9,946 nt of DNA from Planctomycetaceae bacterium (GTDB lineage: Bacteria > Planctomycetota > Planctomycetia > Pirellulales > Thermoguttaceae). How positions within the stretch are numbered: position 1 is the stretch's first letter; every line of letters starts with the position of its first letter. Positions 1 through 7,170 of the stretch are shown here, piece after piece. The notes under the pieces were generated by a model. It made no database searches. It had not been told where the DNA came from and saw only the letters and a list, made by a program, of their open reading frames with translations. The position numbers were made by a program, and so were the translations under genes. Location of the stretch: positions 1 through 9,946 of the forward strand of contig JAIRLW010000075.1 of the NCBI GenBank assembly GCA_031259095.1, written 5' to 3'.

Positions 1-89
1 TGAGGAATGAACGGGACAGTGAACAGCCGCTTACATGTTTCCGTAAATCCTTTTTTAGTAAAGACTTACGAAAACACTGCGTCAGGTGT

Positions 90-230
90 GCGACCTTTTG
101 CCAAAAGGCTTTCACCTACGGTCGCGCGGCGATAGCCAACTTGACTCTGTGAACGGCAGGAAATCGAATAGCCCAACGGAAGGCAACACTAATTGCCGTC
201 CATACACAGGGTCAAAGCCGGCTATCGCCG
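90..230. repeat. REP-like cluster of imperfect inverted repeats
   Basis: Several nested hairpins are visible. CCTTTT-gcc-AAAAGG (94-108) sits between GCGACC (90-95) and GGTCGC (120-125). CGGCGATAGCC (127-137) pairs with GGCTATCGCCG (220-230). Inside that, TTGACTCTGTG pairs with CACAGGGTCAA (206-216) with one mismatch, and ACGGCA pairs with TGCCGT. The loop contains a smaller GGCAA/TTGCC hairpin. A related unit lies at 7171-7208, so this is probably a dispersed extragenic repeat. An alternative is a structured RNA. The open reading frame across it (minus strand, about 112-303) is very probably spurious. Confidence 0.6.
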
Positions 231-337
231 ACCTCTTGATTTTCACTTGAAACCAAGTTATTTTCCTTTGCAATCGCGTTATTTTCTCAGGAAACCGAGT
301 CATTTTCAGAGGAAAAAACGATCATTGTTGATGAAAG

Positions 338-362
338 AACTGTAATCAATGCAATTACAGTT
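338..362 (-). terminator. candidate hairpin terminator downstream of phnXW
   Basis: A perfect 9-bp stem AACTGTAAT/ATTACAGTT with a 7-base loop lies about 110 bases past the phnXW stop codon. On the minus strand it is followed by CTTTCATC rather than a clean T-tract, so it would be a weak intrinsic terminator. It could equally be only an extragenic hairpin. Confidence 0.35.
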
Positions 363-377
363 GCAATACAGCAGAAG

Positions 378-391
378 GCAAACATGTTTGC
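378..391. repeat. 14-bp perfect palindrome
   Basis: GCAAACATGTTTGC is its own reverse complement. It lies 80 bases past the phnXW stop codon. It could be an operator or simply part of the hairpin-rich spacer; no neighbouring promoter was recognised. Confidence 0.4.
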
Positions 392-470
392 GTGTCATAT
401 CGATTTGTTTTACGAAGATTTTGGTCGATACCAAGACAGAAATCGGCATAATTGACAACGTGAAAATTAC

Positions 471-2354
471 CTAATTGCCGCTTAACGATTGAATCAATTC
501 TAAAAGGAAAGAAATATCTTCAGGGTAAACTTCACCAATGGTACCAATACGAAATGTTTCTATATCAGAAATTTTACCCGGATAAATAACCACACCATTC
601 GCTTTCAATCGGTAATAAAAATCCTCAAAGGAAAAATTCTCTTTCGGATACAAAAACGAAGTAATAATCGGTGATTGAAAGTCTTGCGGCAAAAATGGCG
701 TATATCCGATTTTTTTCATTCCTTCGTAAAGTCTGCGTTCGTTTTCAACATACCGTTTATAACGTGCAGCAATTCCTCCTTCCTGTTCCAATTCAAGTAA
801 CGCTTGTGCAAAAGCACGAACAACATGGGTCGGCGAAGTAAACCGCCATTTTCCTTTGCCCTGATTCATTGTCTCCCATTGATCATAAATGTCCAGCGAT
901 AAGGTTCGTGCAATACCTTTTATTTGTTTCATTTTTTCTGTTTTGGCAATGATAAAAGCAAATCCGGGAACTCCTTGAATACATTTGTTGGCGCTGCTGA
1001 TCAGAAAATCAATATTCAACTTTTCAACATCAATAGGAATACCGCCAAAACTGCTCATTGCATCAACCACAAGCAATTTATCAAAGGACTTAACTGTTTC
1101 GCTAATCTGTTCAAGCGGATTGAGTATTCCAGTGGTCGTTTCACAATGAACAAACGCAACATGAGTAATGGACGAGTCCGTTTGAAGTTTTTCCCGTATT
1201 GATTCAGAAGAAATCGGCTGTTCAATTTTTCCCCGAAGAACAGTGTACGGTAAGGCTGCCTTGTCTGCAATTTTGATCATCCGGTCTCCATAAACGCCGT
1301 TTGTTACAATTAAAAGATGGTCGGAGTTCCGAACCGTAGAATTTAATACCGCTTCGACAACATAAGTACCGCTGCCTTGTAACAGAACGGTGGTGAGATT
1401 ATTCGGCGTTTCCGATGCAAGTTTGAGAAGTTTATCACGGATAACCGTTACAACTCCTTCATTATAGTCGGTATCCCATGTACACCAATCTTGAAGCATT
1501 ACTTCCTTGACCGTTTGTGTTGTTGAAAGAGGACCGGGAGTCAGTAATAGATAAGGCGCTGTTTTGCCGGTTATTTTCTGTTCGATTTTCTCAATACAAT
1601 CGGGTAATTCGGAGATATTATTCAAAACGTAATCCGCTCCCGCATCGAACATTCTTTTCGCAATATTCCGTTTTTTTATTTCAATTTTATCCGGCGTCGT
1701 TTGGATAAACTCTTCAAGACTCAACCCCAACTCACTACTTCCCTCAATAATTCCAATACTGAAACACCCGGCATGATAACCTTCCCGAATATCAGCAATC
1801 GTATCACCCACTTTAACAATTTTTTTAACCGAATCAATTTTTAACCGTTCCATATTACGAAAAATCATAAAGGGAGACGGTCTGCCGCCGGAAAATGTAT
1901 CAGGAGTTTCCAAATGATCAACATGATATCCTTGCGCGGCAGCCTCGACACAAACAATTTGCATCATCGCTTCCGTGTAACCGGTTGTCGAACCAATCTT
2001 GATTCCCCGACCGCGCAATCGTTCCGCTGTTTCAAGTACATACGGAAGAGGTCTTGCAAATTCTCTCAATGTTTCAAAAAGATATTGTTCAAAATATTCG
2101 TTCATCTTGACAATATCCGATTCAAACCATTGCCTTGAATAATTTGTCAAAAACTGTTTGGTCATATCGGCGTCATTCATTATTGTACGAATATGATCGA
2201 TTTTTGCTAAGCCCATTGATCGGCGTATCTGTGCCGTTGTTACATCCAAATGGAATTGCCTGAACATCCGAAGAAACGCCCCAACCGGTGCGAAACAGCC
2301 ATAATCAACAGTTGTTCCCGCCCAATCCAGAATAACACATTCAATTTTAGTCAT
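471..2354 (-). CDS. phnXW: bifunctional phosphonoacetaldehyde hydrolase / 2-aminoethylphosphonate:pyruvate transaminase
   Basis: A two-domain fusion of 627 residues that would carry out the whole phosphonatase pathway. The C-terminal PhnW part transfers the amino group of 2-aminoethylphosphonate to pyruvate, giving phosphonoacetaldehyde and alanine. The N-terminal PhnX part hydrolyses phosphonoacetaldehyde to acetaldehyde and phosphate. PhnX occupies about residues 1-262: nucleophile Asp10 in DWAGTTVD, Schiff-base Lys51 in MGLAKIDH, the STTGYT motif at 122-127 and the acidic HAD loop GDTIAD at 183-188. PhnW covers about 267-627: LLTPGPLS at 270-277, Asp431 in VVDAMSSFGG, and PLP lysine Lys457 in SSANKCIQG. 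Both active sites look intact. It begins with ATG, has no Shine-Dalgarno, and ends with TAG. It lies 130 bases behind the carrier gene on the same strand, probably in one transcript. Such fusions are known but uncommon; separate genes are usual. Confidence 0.95.
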   Translation of the reverse strand: MTKIECVILDWAGTTVDYGCFAPVGAFLRMFRQFHLDVTTAQIRRSMGLAKIDHIRTIMNDADMTKQFLTNYSRQWFESDIVKMNEYFEQYLFETLREFARPLPYVLETAERLRGRGIKIGSTTGYTEAMMQIVCVEAAAQGYHVDHLETPDTFSGGRPSPFMIFRNMERLKIDSVKKIVKVGDTIADIREGYHAGCFSIGIIEGSSELGLSLEEFIQTTPDKIEIKKRNIAKRMFDAGADYVLNNISELPDCIEKIEQKITGKTAPYLLLTPGPLSTTQTVKEVMLQDWCTWDTDYNEGVVTVIRDKLLKLASETPNNLTTVLLQGSGTYVVEAVLNSTVRNSDHLLIVTNGVYGDRMIKIADKAALPYTVLRGKIEQPISSESIREKLQTDSSITHVAFVHCETTTGILNPLEQISETVKSFDKLLVVDAMSSFGGIPIDVEKLNIDFLISSANKCIQGVPGFAFIIAKTEKMKQIKGIARTLSLDIYDQWETMNQGKGKWRFTSPTHVVRAFAQALLELEQEGGIAARYKRYVENERRLYEGMKKIGYTPFLPQDFQSPIITSFLYPKENFSFEDFYYRLKANGVVIYPGKISDIETFRIGTIGEVYPEDISFLLELIQSLSGN

Positions 2355-2389
2355 TTTACAATAAAATAGTTTTTGGTAACATTTATAAC

Positions 2390-2443
2390 AACTGACCGTT
2401 TCAATTTCATTTTCGCAATAATTTTATTGAAACACTATCAGTT
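2390..2443 (-). promoter_or_regulatory. intercistronic hairpin between carrier gene and phnXW
   Basis: AACTGA-cc-GTTTCAAT (2390-2405) pairs with ATTGAAAC-acta-TCAGTT (2426-2443), giving a 14-bp interrupted stem with a 20-base AT-rich loop. No T-tract follows on the minus strand, so it is unlikely to be a simple terminator. An RNA-processing or stability element between the two cistrons is one possibility; this is inference. Confidence 0.35.
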
Positions 2444-2484
2444 ACAGGATAACGGAATTTATCAAGTCTATGATTCGTAACGGT

Positions 2485-3843
2485 CTATGTTAATTTTTGT
2501 AATATTTCTGTTGACTTGTTCGGAGCGAGAATGTTATTGACAGGTTTTGTTACGGATTCATGTTCTTTATACAGGAAATACCCAAACGAAATAAGAGAAA
2601 ATAAAATAATGATACCGCTGGAAATATAAGCAAGGTTGATAAGAAAACTAAGTTGATTGAGATGATGCGAAAAAAAGTTTTTATAAAACAGGATTCCAAT
2701 ACTTCCCATGTATCCCATAGAATCAGCAATACAGATGAGAAAACCAACATTACATCGGCACCGAAACAAGGCAATCCAACGTTCAAAAAACATAATCTGA
2801 TAAGTTGTATAGGCAATATATAAACAAAATCCGGTTAAAATCATCCACAAAATCGGATGAAGTTTTCCTAAAACGAAAAGAATTGTTACAACAACCATAA
2901 GTAATGAACCGGAAAGTACAATCAAAATATTTCCATAAAAAGCAATACGATTATTTTTGATTTGGATCATCAATGTTGTCAAAAGAAGAATTGCCAATGC
3001 GGAAGGAATTTCTGTTGTTGCTAAGAGTAGGGAACTTTGAGTATAACCGAGCTGTTCCCAGATTTCAACTGAAAAATTATCGCGGAAGTCCCGAAATAAA
3101 CTAAGGGTCGTATAAACGGTTACTGTTAAAAAGAGCCCTGCTGTAAACGAACAAAGGAATATTTTTCGATCTGCCCGCGTCATGGGAACTCGTTCCGCCC
3201 GAAGAGCAATATCCTCTAAGGTCGGCGACGGAATTTTGGAGAGCAACCAAACTCCAAACAATAAAAACGGAACAAAAAGCAATCCAACCAGAAAAGGCAT
3301 CCAAAATTCGGAAACCTGATATTGTTCTATTAAAAATTTGCCGATCCCTTTAGTAATACCGGAAGCCACAATTAAACTGGAAGTCATTCCCGCTCCCAAA
3401 AGTTCCGTGCATTTTCGTCCTTCCAAAAAGGAAAAGACAATTCCCCAAATCATTCCGAGAGGAAGCCCGTTAATAAAAATGAACAGAATATTGTACGGAC
3501 GCGGAATAAAAGCAAAACAAAACAGAGACAACCAAGCAATTCCGATAAATAAGAGAATTATTTTGATCCTGTAACATGGTTTCAACTGAGAAACAAAATT
3601 GATTCCAATCAACTTGGAAATCATGTAACCAAAAACCTGACTCATAATCAGAATGATTTTATAATCAATTCCGCAATAGGACATGTTTGTAAACGTTCCG
3701 ACAGATAATGGTTTTCGAAACGCATACATGCTCATATAAGTAATAAATGAAGCAAACATGCAATAAATAATGAATCGAATATTATCGCCTTTGCCGTTGG
3801 GCGAAGCAGTTTGAGAATAATCAAGACAAAATATATTCCTCAT
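2485..3843 (-). CDS. MFS-type membrane carrier resembling DUF5690; candidate phosphonate importer
   Basis: A 452-residue polytopic inner-membrane protein. About twelve hydrophobic segments can be read, in two groups of six separated by a polar loop (roughly residues 203-227, KIPSPTLED through TRADRK). The first segment contains YMSMYAFRKPLSVGTF and the C-terminal half contains FERWIALFR followed by NVGFLICIADSMGYMGS; both recall the DUF5690 family of major facilitator-like proteins. That assignment is from memory of the family. The substrate is not known. The next gene encodes the two phosphonatase enzymes and a Pho-box-like array lies upstream, so uptake of 2-aminoethylphosphonate or a related phosphonate is the natural inference. 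The ATG at 3843 is preferred; an in-frame TTG three codons earlier has no better support. No Shine-Dalgarno is seen. The gene looks more AT-rich than the plus-strand genes. Confidence 0.85.
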   Translation of the reverse strand: MRNIFCLDYSQTASPNGKGDNIRFIIYCMFASFITYMSMYAFRKPLSVGTFTNMSYCGIDYKIILIMSQVFGYMISKLIGINFVSQLKPCYRIKIILLFIGIAWLSLFCFAFIPRPYNILFIFINGLPLGMIWGIVFSFLEGRKCTELLGAGMTSSLIVASGITKGIGKFLIEQYQVSEFWMPFLVGLLFVPFLLFGVWLLSKIPSPTLEDIALRAERVPMTRADRKIFLCSFTAGLFLTVTVYTTLSLFRDFRDNFSVEIWEQLGYTQSSLLLATTEIPSALAILLLTTLMIQIKNNRIAFYGNILIVLSGSLLMVVVTILFVLGKLHPILWMILTGFCLYIAYTTYQIMFFERWIALFRCRCNVGFLICIADSMGYMGSIGILFYKNFFSHHLNQLSFLINLAYISSGIIILFSLISFGYFLYKEHESVTKPVNNILAPNKSTEILQKLT

Positions 3844-3940
3844 AAAAATCAAGTTTAAAAAGTGTTTTTATTAACGTTCACAAACTGGCGTGTTAACTTC
3901 CGCAAAAAGTCAGTACAATTTTTTATCATATTCGCGTATC

Positions 3941-3946
3941 ATTATA
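3941..3946 (-). promoter_or_regulatory. -10 box of the carrier/phnXW promoter
   Basis: A perfect TATAAT on the minus strand, about 100 bases before the carrier ATG. The -35 position (about 3964-3969) has no good consensus and falls within the 11-bp repeat array, as expected of an activator-dependent promoter. A second possible -10, TATGAT, lies at 3925-3930. Confidence 0.5.
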
Positions 3947-3952
3947 ATCTGA

Positions 3953-3996
3953 AATGTTAAGAAAATATTAAGATTGTGTTAAGATTGCGCTAAGAT
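3953..3996 (-). promoter_or_regulatory. Pho-box-like array of four 11-bp direct repeats
   Basis: Read on the minus strand, four contiguous 11-mers follow one another without gaps: ATCTTAGCGCA (3986-3996), ATCTTAACACA (3975-3985), ATCTTAATATT (3964-3974) and TTCTTAACATT (3953-3963). All carry TCTTA and three of them CTTAA[CT]. An 11-bp period is the hallmark of sites bound by PhoB-type winged-helix response regulators; the cyanobacterial Pho box has CTTAAC-like units at the same period. The array ends 6 bases before a TATAAT and covers the -35 region. It would place the carrier and phnXW under phosphate-starvation control. The regulator itself is not in the window, so the identity of the site is inferred. 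Confidence 0.65.
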
Positions 3997-4124
3997 TTAA
4001 AATTTTTAGCGTTCACGAACAGTTATGATAAGTAGGCTGTCTATTTTTATTAACTACAGAGTCATTAGAGAGCAGTCCGCCGATTTTTGCCGATTATTCA
4101 GCGGAATTTCTGATACTGATTTTT

Positions 4125-4203
4125 AACTACGAAATACACGAAGGGACACGAAAATGATGCTTATTTTTTAAAACCTTTCGTGAACATTCTTGTTTTTTGT
4201 GGT
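4125..4203. repeat. degenerate CACGAAA-type palindromic repeat
   Basis: An imperfect inverted repeat: 4126-4142 (ACTACGAAATACACGAA) pairs with 4187-4203 at 13 of 17 positions, and CACGAAA (4147-4153) pairs with TTTCGTG (4176-4182). Extragenic repeats built from ACCACGAAA/CACGAAA words are common in environmental bacteria; this looks like an eroded copy. Confidence 0.5.
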
Positions 4204-4449
4204 GAAAAGATCTCAGTGAAAATAAAAAGAGGCATGTAGAAACTCCTTAGAATCAAAGTCCCTTATTCAAGTCCGCATTCCTAAAAACAGTTATTTGTTT
4301 TATAATATACCGTTTTCCTTTTAAAAACCTGTTTTATATTTTCGTTTAACTCTGCAATTTAAGGTGTTTTTACATTTCAAAAAACGATTTTCAAAGTGAA
4401 AGCGGTATAATAGATCAATGAAATTTCCGTGATCGGTTATTTTGTCTTA

Positions 4450-4601
4450 GTCCCGCAGGGACGAGAGGTGCATAACCGGCGGTGGAGCGAAGCGCAACCG
4501 CCGGAAAGTTCCGATCCGTAGGTTGCGCTGCGCTCCACCTACGATTATGCACTGCACACCCCTAGCGGGGTTAAAATGGAAATACAAATATTCCACTGAT
4601 A
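4450..4601. repeat. four-hairpin GC-rich extragenic repeat
   Basis: A GC-rich island in AT-rich spacer with four successive hairpins: GTCCCGCAGGGAC (4450-4462), CCGGCGGT/ACCGCCGG (4476-4483 with 4497-4504), CGTAGGT/ACCTACG (4517-4523 with 4537-4543) and CCCC-tagc-GGGG (4559-4570). GTGCATAA (4468-4475) and TTATGCAC (4545-4552) enclose the middle pair. The loops carry the related words GGAGCGAAGCGCAA and TTGCGCTGCGCTCC in opposite orientation. A tail ATTCCACTGATA (4590-4601) recurs inverted at 9832-9843. It is consistent with a dispersed REP/BIME-like element that could be mobilised by a transposase elsewhere; no coding potential was seen. Confidence 0.65.
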
Positions 4602-4628
4602 GATTACGTTTTGTTCTTGCGGAAAAAC

Positions 4629-4657
4629 TTGACGAAGTTTCTTTTATAACATAGAAT
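4629..4657 (+). promoter_or_regulatory. sigma70-like promoter of the aldolase gene
   Basis: TTGACG (4629-4634), a 17-base spacer, then TAGAAT (4652-4657): five of six consensus bases in each box at optimal spacing. Transcription would start near 4664, giving a leader of about 70 bases before the ATG at 4736. It lies just past the GC-rich repeat, separating this gene from the divergent phosphonate promoter. Confidence 0.6.
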
Positions 4658-4735
4658 AAATTCAATCGTTTGAAACTCAAATTTCTGCCAATTCAGTAGG
4701 AACACTGTAAACCAATTTATAGATGGAATTAGAAA

Positions 4736-5707
4736 ATGAGCGCACCTTGGATTACGTATCGACCGGAAATTAAAGTCTTGGATTGTACTATCCGCGACGG
4801 CGGATTGGTGAACGGACATCATTTCGACGACAATTTTGTCCGAACCGTCTATCAAACCTGCCTTGATGCGGGAGTCGATTACATGGAAATCGGTTATAAA
4901 AATTCAGATAAAATCTTTTCACGGGATAAATTCGGAAATTGGAAATTTTGCCATGAAGAAGATGTTTGTCGGGCGTTGGGGAATATTGTGGACACGGTTA
5001 AACTGGCGGCAATGATTGACGCCGGACGTGTTGACTGGAAAAACGATGTGTTACCGCGCGATCGAAGTATTTTTACAACAATGCGCGTCGCGTTTTATGT
5101 TCATCAACTTTCCGAAGCGGTTGACATGATTCGTGACGCTCATGACAAAGGTTACGAAGTTTGGGCAAATCTGATGGCGGCTTCCACCGCCAAAGAAATA
5201 GAAATCGATCAGGCGCTGGAAATTTTAGCACAAACACCCGCATCCGTTTTGGTGGTGGTGGATAGTTACGGTTCGATGTACGCCGAAACCATTGAACATC
5301 TGGTCAAAAAATATCTCCGTTTCGGCAAAGAAAGCGGCAAGGAAGTTGGAATCCACGCTCATAATAATCAGCAACTCGCGTTTGCCAACTCTATCGAAGC
5401 GATCATTCATGGCGCAAACCGTGTTGATGCTTCTATTGGCGGGCTTGGACGCGGCGCCGGTAATTGTCCGATGGAACTTTTGCTTGGTTTTCTGCGGAAT
5501 CCAAAATTTAAACTCCGACCCGTTTATGCCGCTTTAGATAAAATTATTGTTCCGTTACGTCAACAAATTGATTGGGGTCCGGCGCCGGAATACAGTATTA
5601 CCGGACAAATGAACCAACACCCCCGCGCCGCCATCGAAACACGTGAAAATTTGGAATTACGCGATCATTATCTCGAATTTTATGACCGGATCGTCAGTGA
5701 AAGTTGA
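4736..5707 (+). CDS. DRE-TIM metallolyase (HMGL-like aldolase catalytic domain), substrate unknown
   Basis: A 323-residue single-domain TIM-barrel enzyme of the superfamily that includes HMG-CoA lyase, isopropylmalate synthase and 4-hydroxy-2-oxovalerate aldolase. The signature DCTIRDGG is at residues 16-23 (catalytic Arg20, Asp16/Asp21), the metal-binding GIHAHNN at 205-211 (His207, His209) and the C-terminal glycine-rich GGLGRGAGNCPMELLLGFL at 235-253. DSYGSMY (176-182) also matches the family. Members make or break a C-C bond next to a carbonyl using a divalent metal. The regulatory domain of LeuA-type synthases is absent, so a stand-alone lyase or aldolase is likely. Substrate cannot be read from sequence, and the neighbours (pyrC downstream, phosphonate genes divergent) do not settle it. 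The ATG has no strong Shine-Dalgarno; an ATG at 4723 is out of frame. Confidence 0.88.
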   Translation: MSAPWITYRPEIKVLDCTIRDGGLVNGHHFDDNFVRTVYQTCLDAGVDYMEIGYKNSDKIFSRDKFGNWKFCHEEDVCRALGNIVDTVKLAAMIDAGRVDWKNDVLPRDRSIFTTMRVAFYVHQLSEAVDMIRDAHDKGYEVWANLMAASTAKEIEIDQALEILAQTPASVLVVVDSYGSMYAETIEHLVKKYLRFGKESGKEVGIHAHNNQQLAFANSIEAIIHGANRVDASIGGLGRGAGNCPMELLLGFLRNPKFKLRPVYAALDKIIVPLRQQIDWGPAPEYSITGQMNQHPRAAIETRENLELRDHYLEFYDRIVSES

Positions 5708-5727
5708 TCGTTCTTTTGTTCCTAATA

Positions 5728-5779
5728 TCCCAGTCGTCCCTAAAGTCCCTTTTTTTAGGGACAATAGGGACTCATGGGA
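5728..5779. repeat. long composite hairpin between aldolase gene and pyrC
   Basis: TCCCA-gtc-GTCCCT-aaa-GTCCCT-tttttt-AGGGAC-aat-AGGGAC-tca-TGGGA folds into one stem: GTCCCT appears twice on the left, AGGGAC twice on the right, and an outer TCCCA/TGGGA closes it. No T-tract follows on the plus strand. It starts 20 bases past the aldolase stop codon and ends 52 bases before the pyrC ATG, so it could separate or attenuate the two genes, or be an extragenic repeat. Confidence 0.6.
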
Positions 5780-5831
5780 CAATTATCAATTAATTAATCA
5801 AAAATTTACCACATTACTAAACTAAAAACCA

Positions 5832-7097
5832 ATGCCTTTATCGATTATCAATGGTCGAGTTATTGATCCGAGTCAGCAGATTGACCGGATTTGTAATCTT
5901 CGGATTCATGACAGTAAAATTATTGCGTTGGATGTTCCGCCGAGCGATGACGATGTGATTTTTGACGCTGCAGATAAAATTGTTACACCTGGTTTGATGG
6001 ACATGCACGTTCATCTCCGCGAACCCGGATGTGAGGAAGATGAAACAATTGAAACGGGTACCAAAGCCGCGATTTATGGCGGTTTTACGTCGATTGCCTG
6101 TTGTCCGAACACGGTTCCGCCGATTGATTCTCAAGCGACGGTCGAGTTTATTCAACAGCAGGCGGCACGAAGTAAAAATTGCAACGTTTATGTTATTTGT
6201 TGTATCAGTAAAAATCGGGAAGGCAACGAGTTGTCGGAACTTGGTCAGTTATTTGAAGCCGGTGCGGTGGCGTGTAGCGATGACGGTTCGCCGGTTGAGG
6301 ATGCCGAATTAACACGTCGGGCGTTTGAATATTGTCTGATGTTCGATAAACCGCTTTTGAGTCATCCCGAAGTAACTTCGCTCACGAAAGGCGGCGTGAT
6401 GCACGAAGGAATGGTTTCACTGTTGCTCGGTTTACGCGGAATGCCGGTTGCTGCCGAAGATGTGATGGTGGCGCAAGATATTACGTTGGCGGAAATTACG
6501 GGTGGTCGTCTTCATGTGATGCACGTTTCGACCGAAGGAGCCGTTTCCGCAATCCGTCGGGCAAAACAACGCGGTATTCGTGTAACAGCCGAAGTTACGC
6601 CGCATCATTTAACTCTGACCGACGAAACGCTTAAATCATTCGATTCAAATTTCAAAATGAGTCCGCCGCTCCGAAGTCGTGAACATGTAGAGGCTTGTAT
6701 TGAAGGGTTACGGGATGGAACGATTGACGTGATTGCGTCCGATCACGCCCCGCACGCCGCTGAAAAAAAAATGCGGGAACTCGATCAAGCTCCGTTTGGC
6801 GTTATCGGATTAGAAACTTCTCTGGCAGTGATCATTACAAAATTGATTCGACCCGGTATTCTCGACTGGTCAACGGTTATCGAAAAAATGTCGCTCAATC
6901 CGGCAACAATTCTTAACATTCCGAAAGGAACGTTACAAATCGGAGCAGATGCTGATATTACGGTGATTGACCCGGAAGTAAACTGGACAGTCAATGTTAC
7001 CGGTTTCCATTCGAAGAGTCGAAATTCACCGTATCTTGGTTGGGAATTGTTCGGCAAAGCCCACGCCGTTTTTGTTGCGGGAAAACGACGCCTTTAA
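5832..7097 (+). CDS. pyrC: dihydroorotase, class I
   Basis: A cytoplasmic zinc amidohydrolase that cyclises carbamoyl-aspartate to dihydroorotate, the third step of pyrimidine synthesis. At 421 residues it has the normal length of class I enzymes. The metal and catalytic residues are all present: MDMHVHLREPG with His59, His61 and Arg63; SDDG with Asp150/Asp151; SHPE with His178; HVMHVST with His228 and His231; and ASDHAPH with Asp304. It is therefore predicted to be active, not the non-catalytic pyrC-like partner of aspartate transcarbamoylase that some bacteria carry. The C-terminal ADITVIDPE and SRNSPYLGWELFGK segments are typical. pyrB, its usual neighbour, is not in the window. The ATG start has no Shine-Dalgarno; MPLSIINGRVIDP aligns with the usual amino terminus. 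Confidence 0.95.
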   Translation: MPLSIINGRVIDPSQQIDRICNLRIHDSKIIALDVPPSDDDVIFDAADKIVTPGLMDMHVHLREPGCEEDETIETGTKAAIYGGFTSIACCPNTVPPIDSQATVEFIQQQAARSKNCNVYVICCISKNREGNELSELGQLFEAGAVACSDDGSPVEDAELTRRAFEYCLMFDKPLLSHPEVTSLTKGGVMHEGMVSLLLGLRGMPVAAEDVMVAQDITLAEITGGRLHVMHVSTEGAVSAIRRAKQRGIRVTAEVTPHHLTLTDETLKSFDSNFKMSPPLRSREHVEACIEGLRDGTIDVIASDHAPHAAEKKMRELDQAPFGVIGLETSLAVIITKLIRPGILDWSTVIEKMSLNPATILNIPKGTLQIGADADITVIDPEVNWTVNVTGFHSKSRNSPYLGWELFGKAHAVFVAGKRRL

Positions 7098-7170
7098 CAC
7101 AACACGGCTTGAAAGGTCATTATTTAGTAATTATTCAGTGGATTCATTAAAAGTTTGTCAACATCAGATA

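Noticed and set aside
7..135. 42-codon frame on the plus strand starting near the left edge
   Set aside because: It reads through the REP-like hairpins into CGGCGATAG and shows no protein-like pattern.
112..303. 63-codon open frame on the minus strand
   Set aside because: It runs across the inverted-repeat cluster, has no ribosome binding site and its translation resembles no family; the reading frame is best explained by the repeat.
3953..3996. CRISPR or simple tandem repeat
   Set aside because: The 11-bp units have no spacers, are too short for CRISPR, and sit exactly at a promoter; an operator explains them better.
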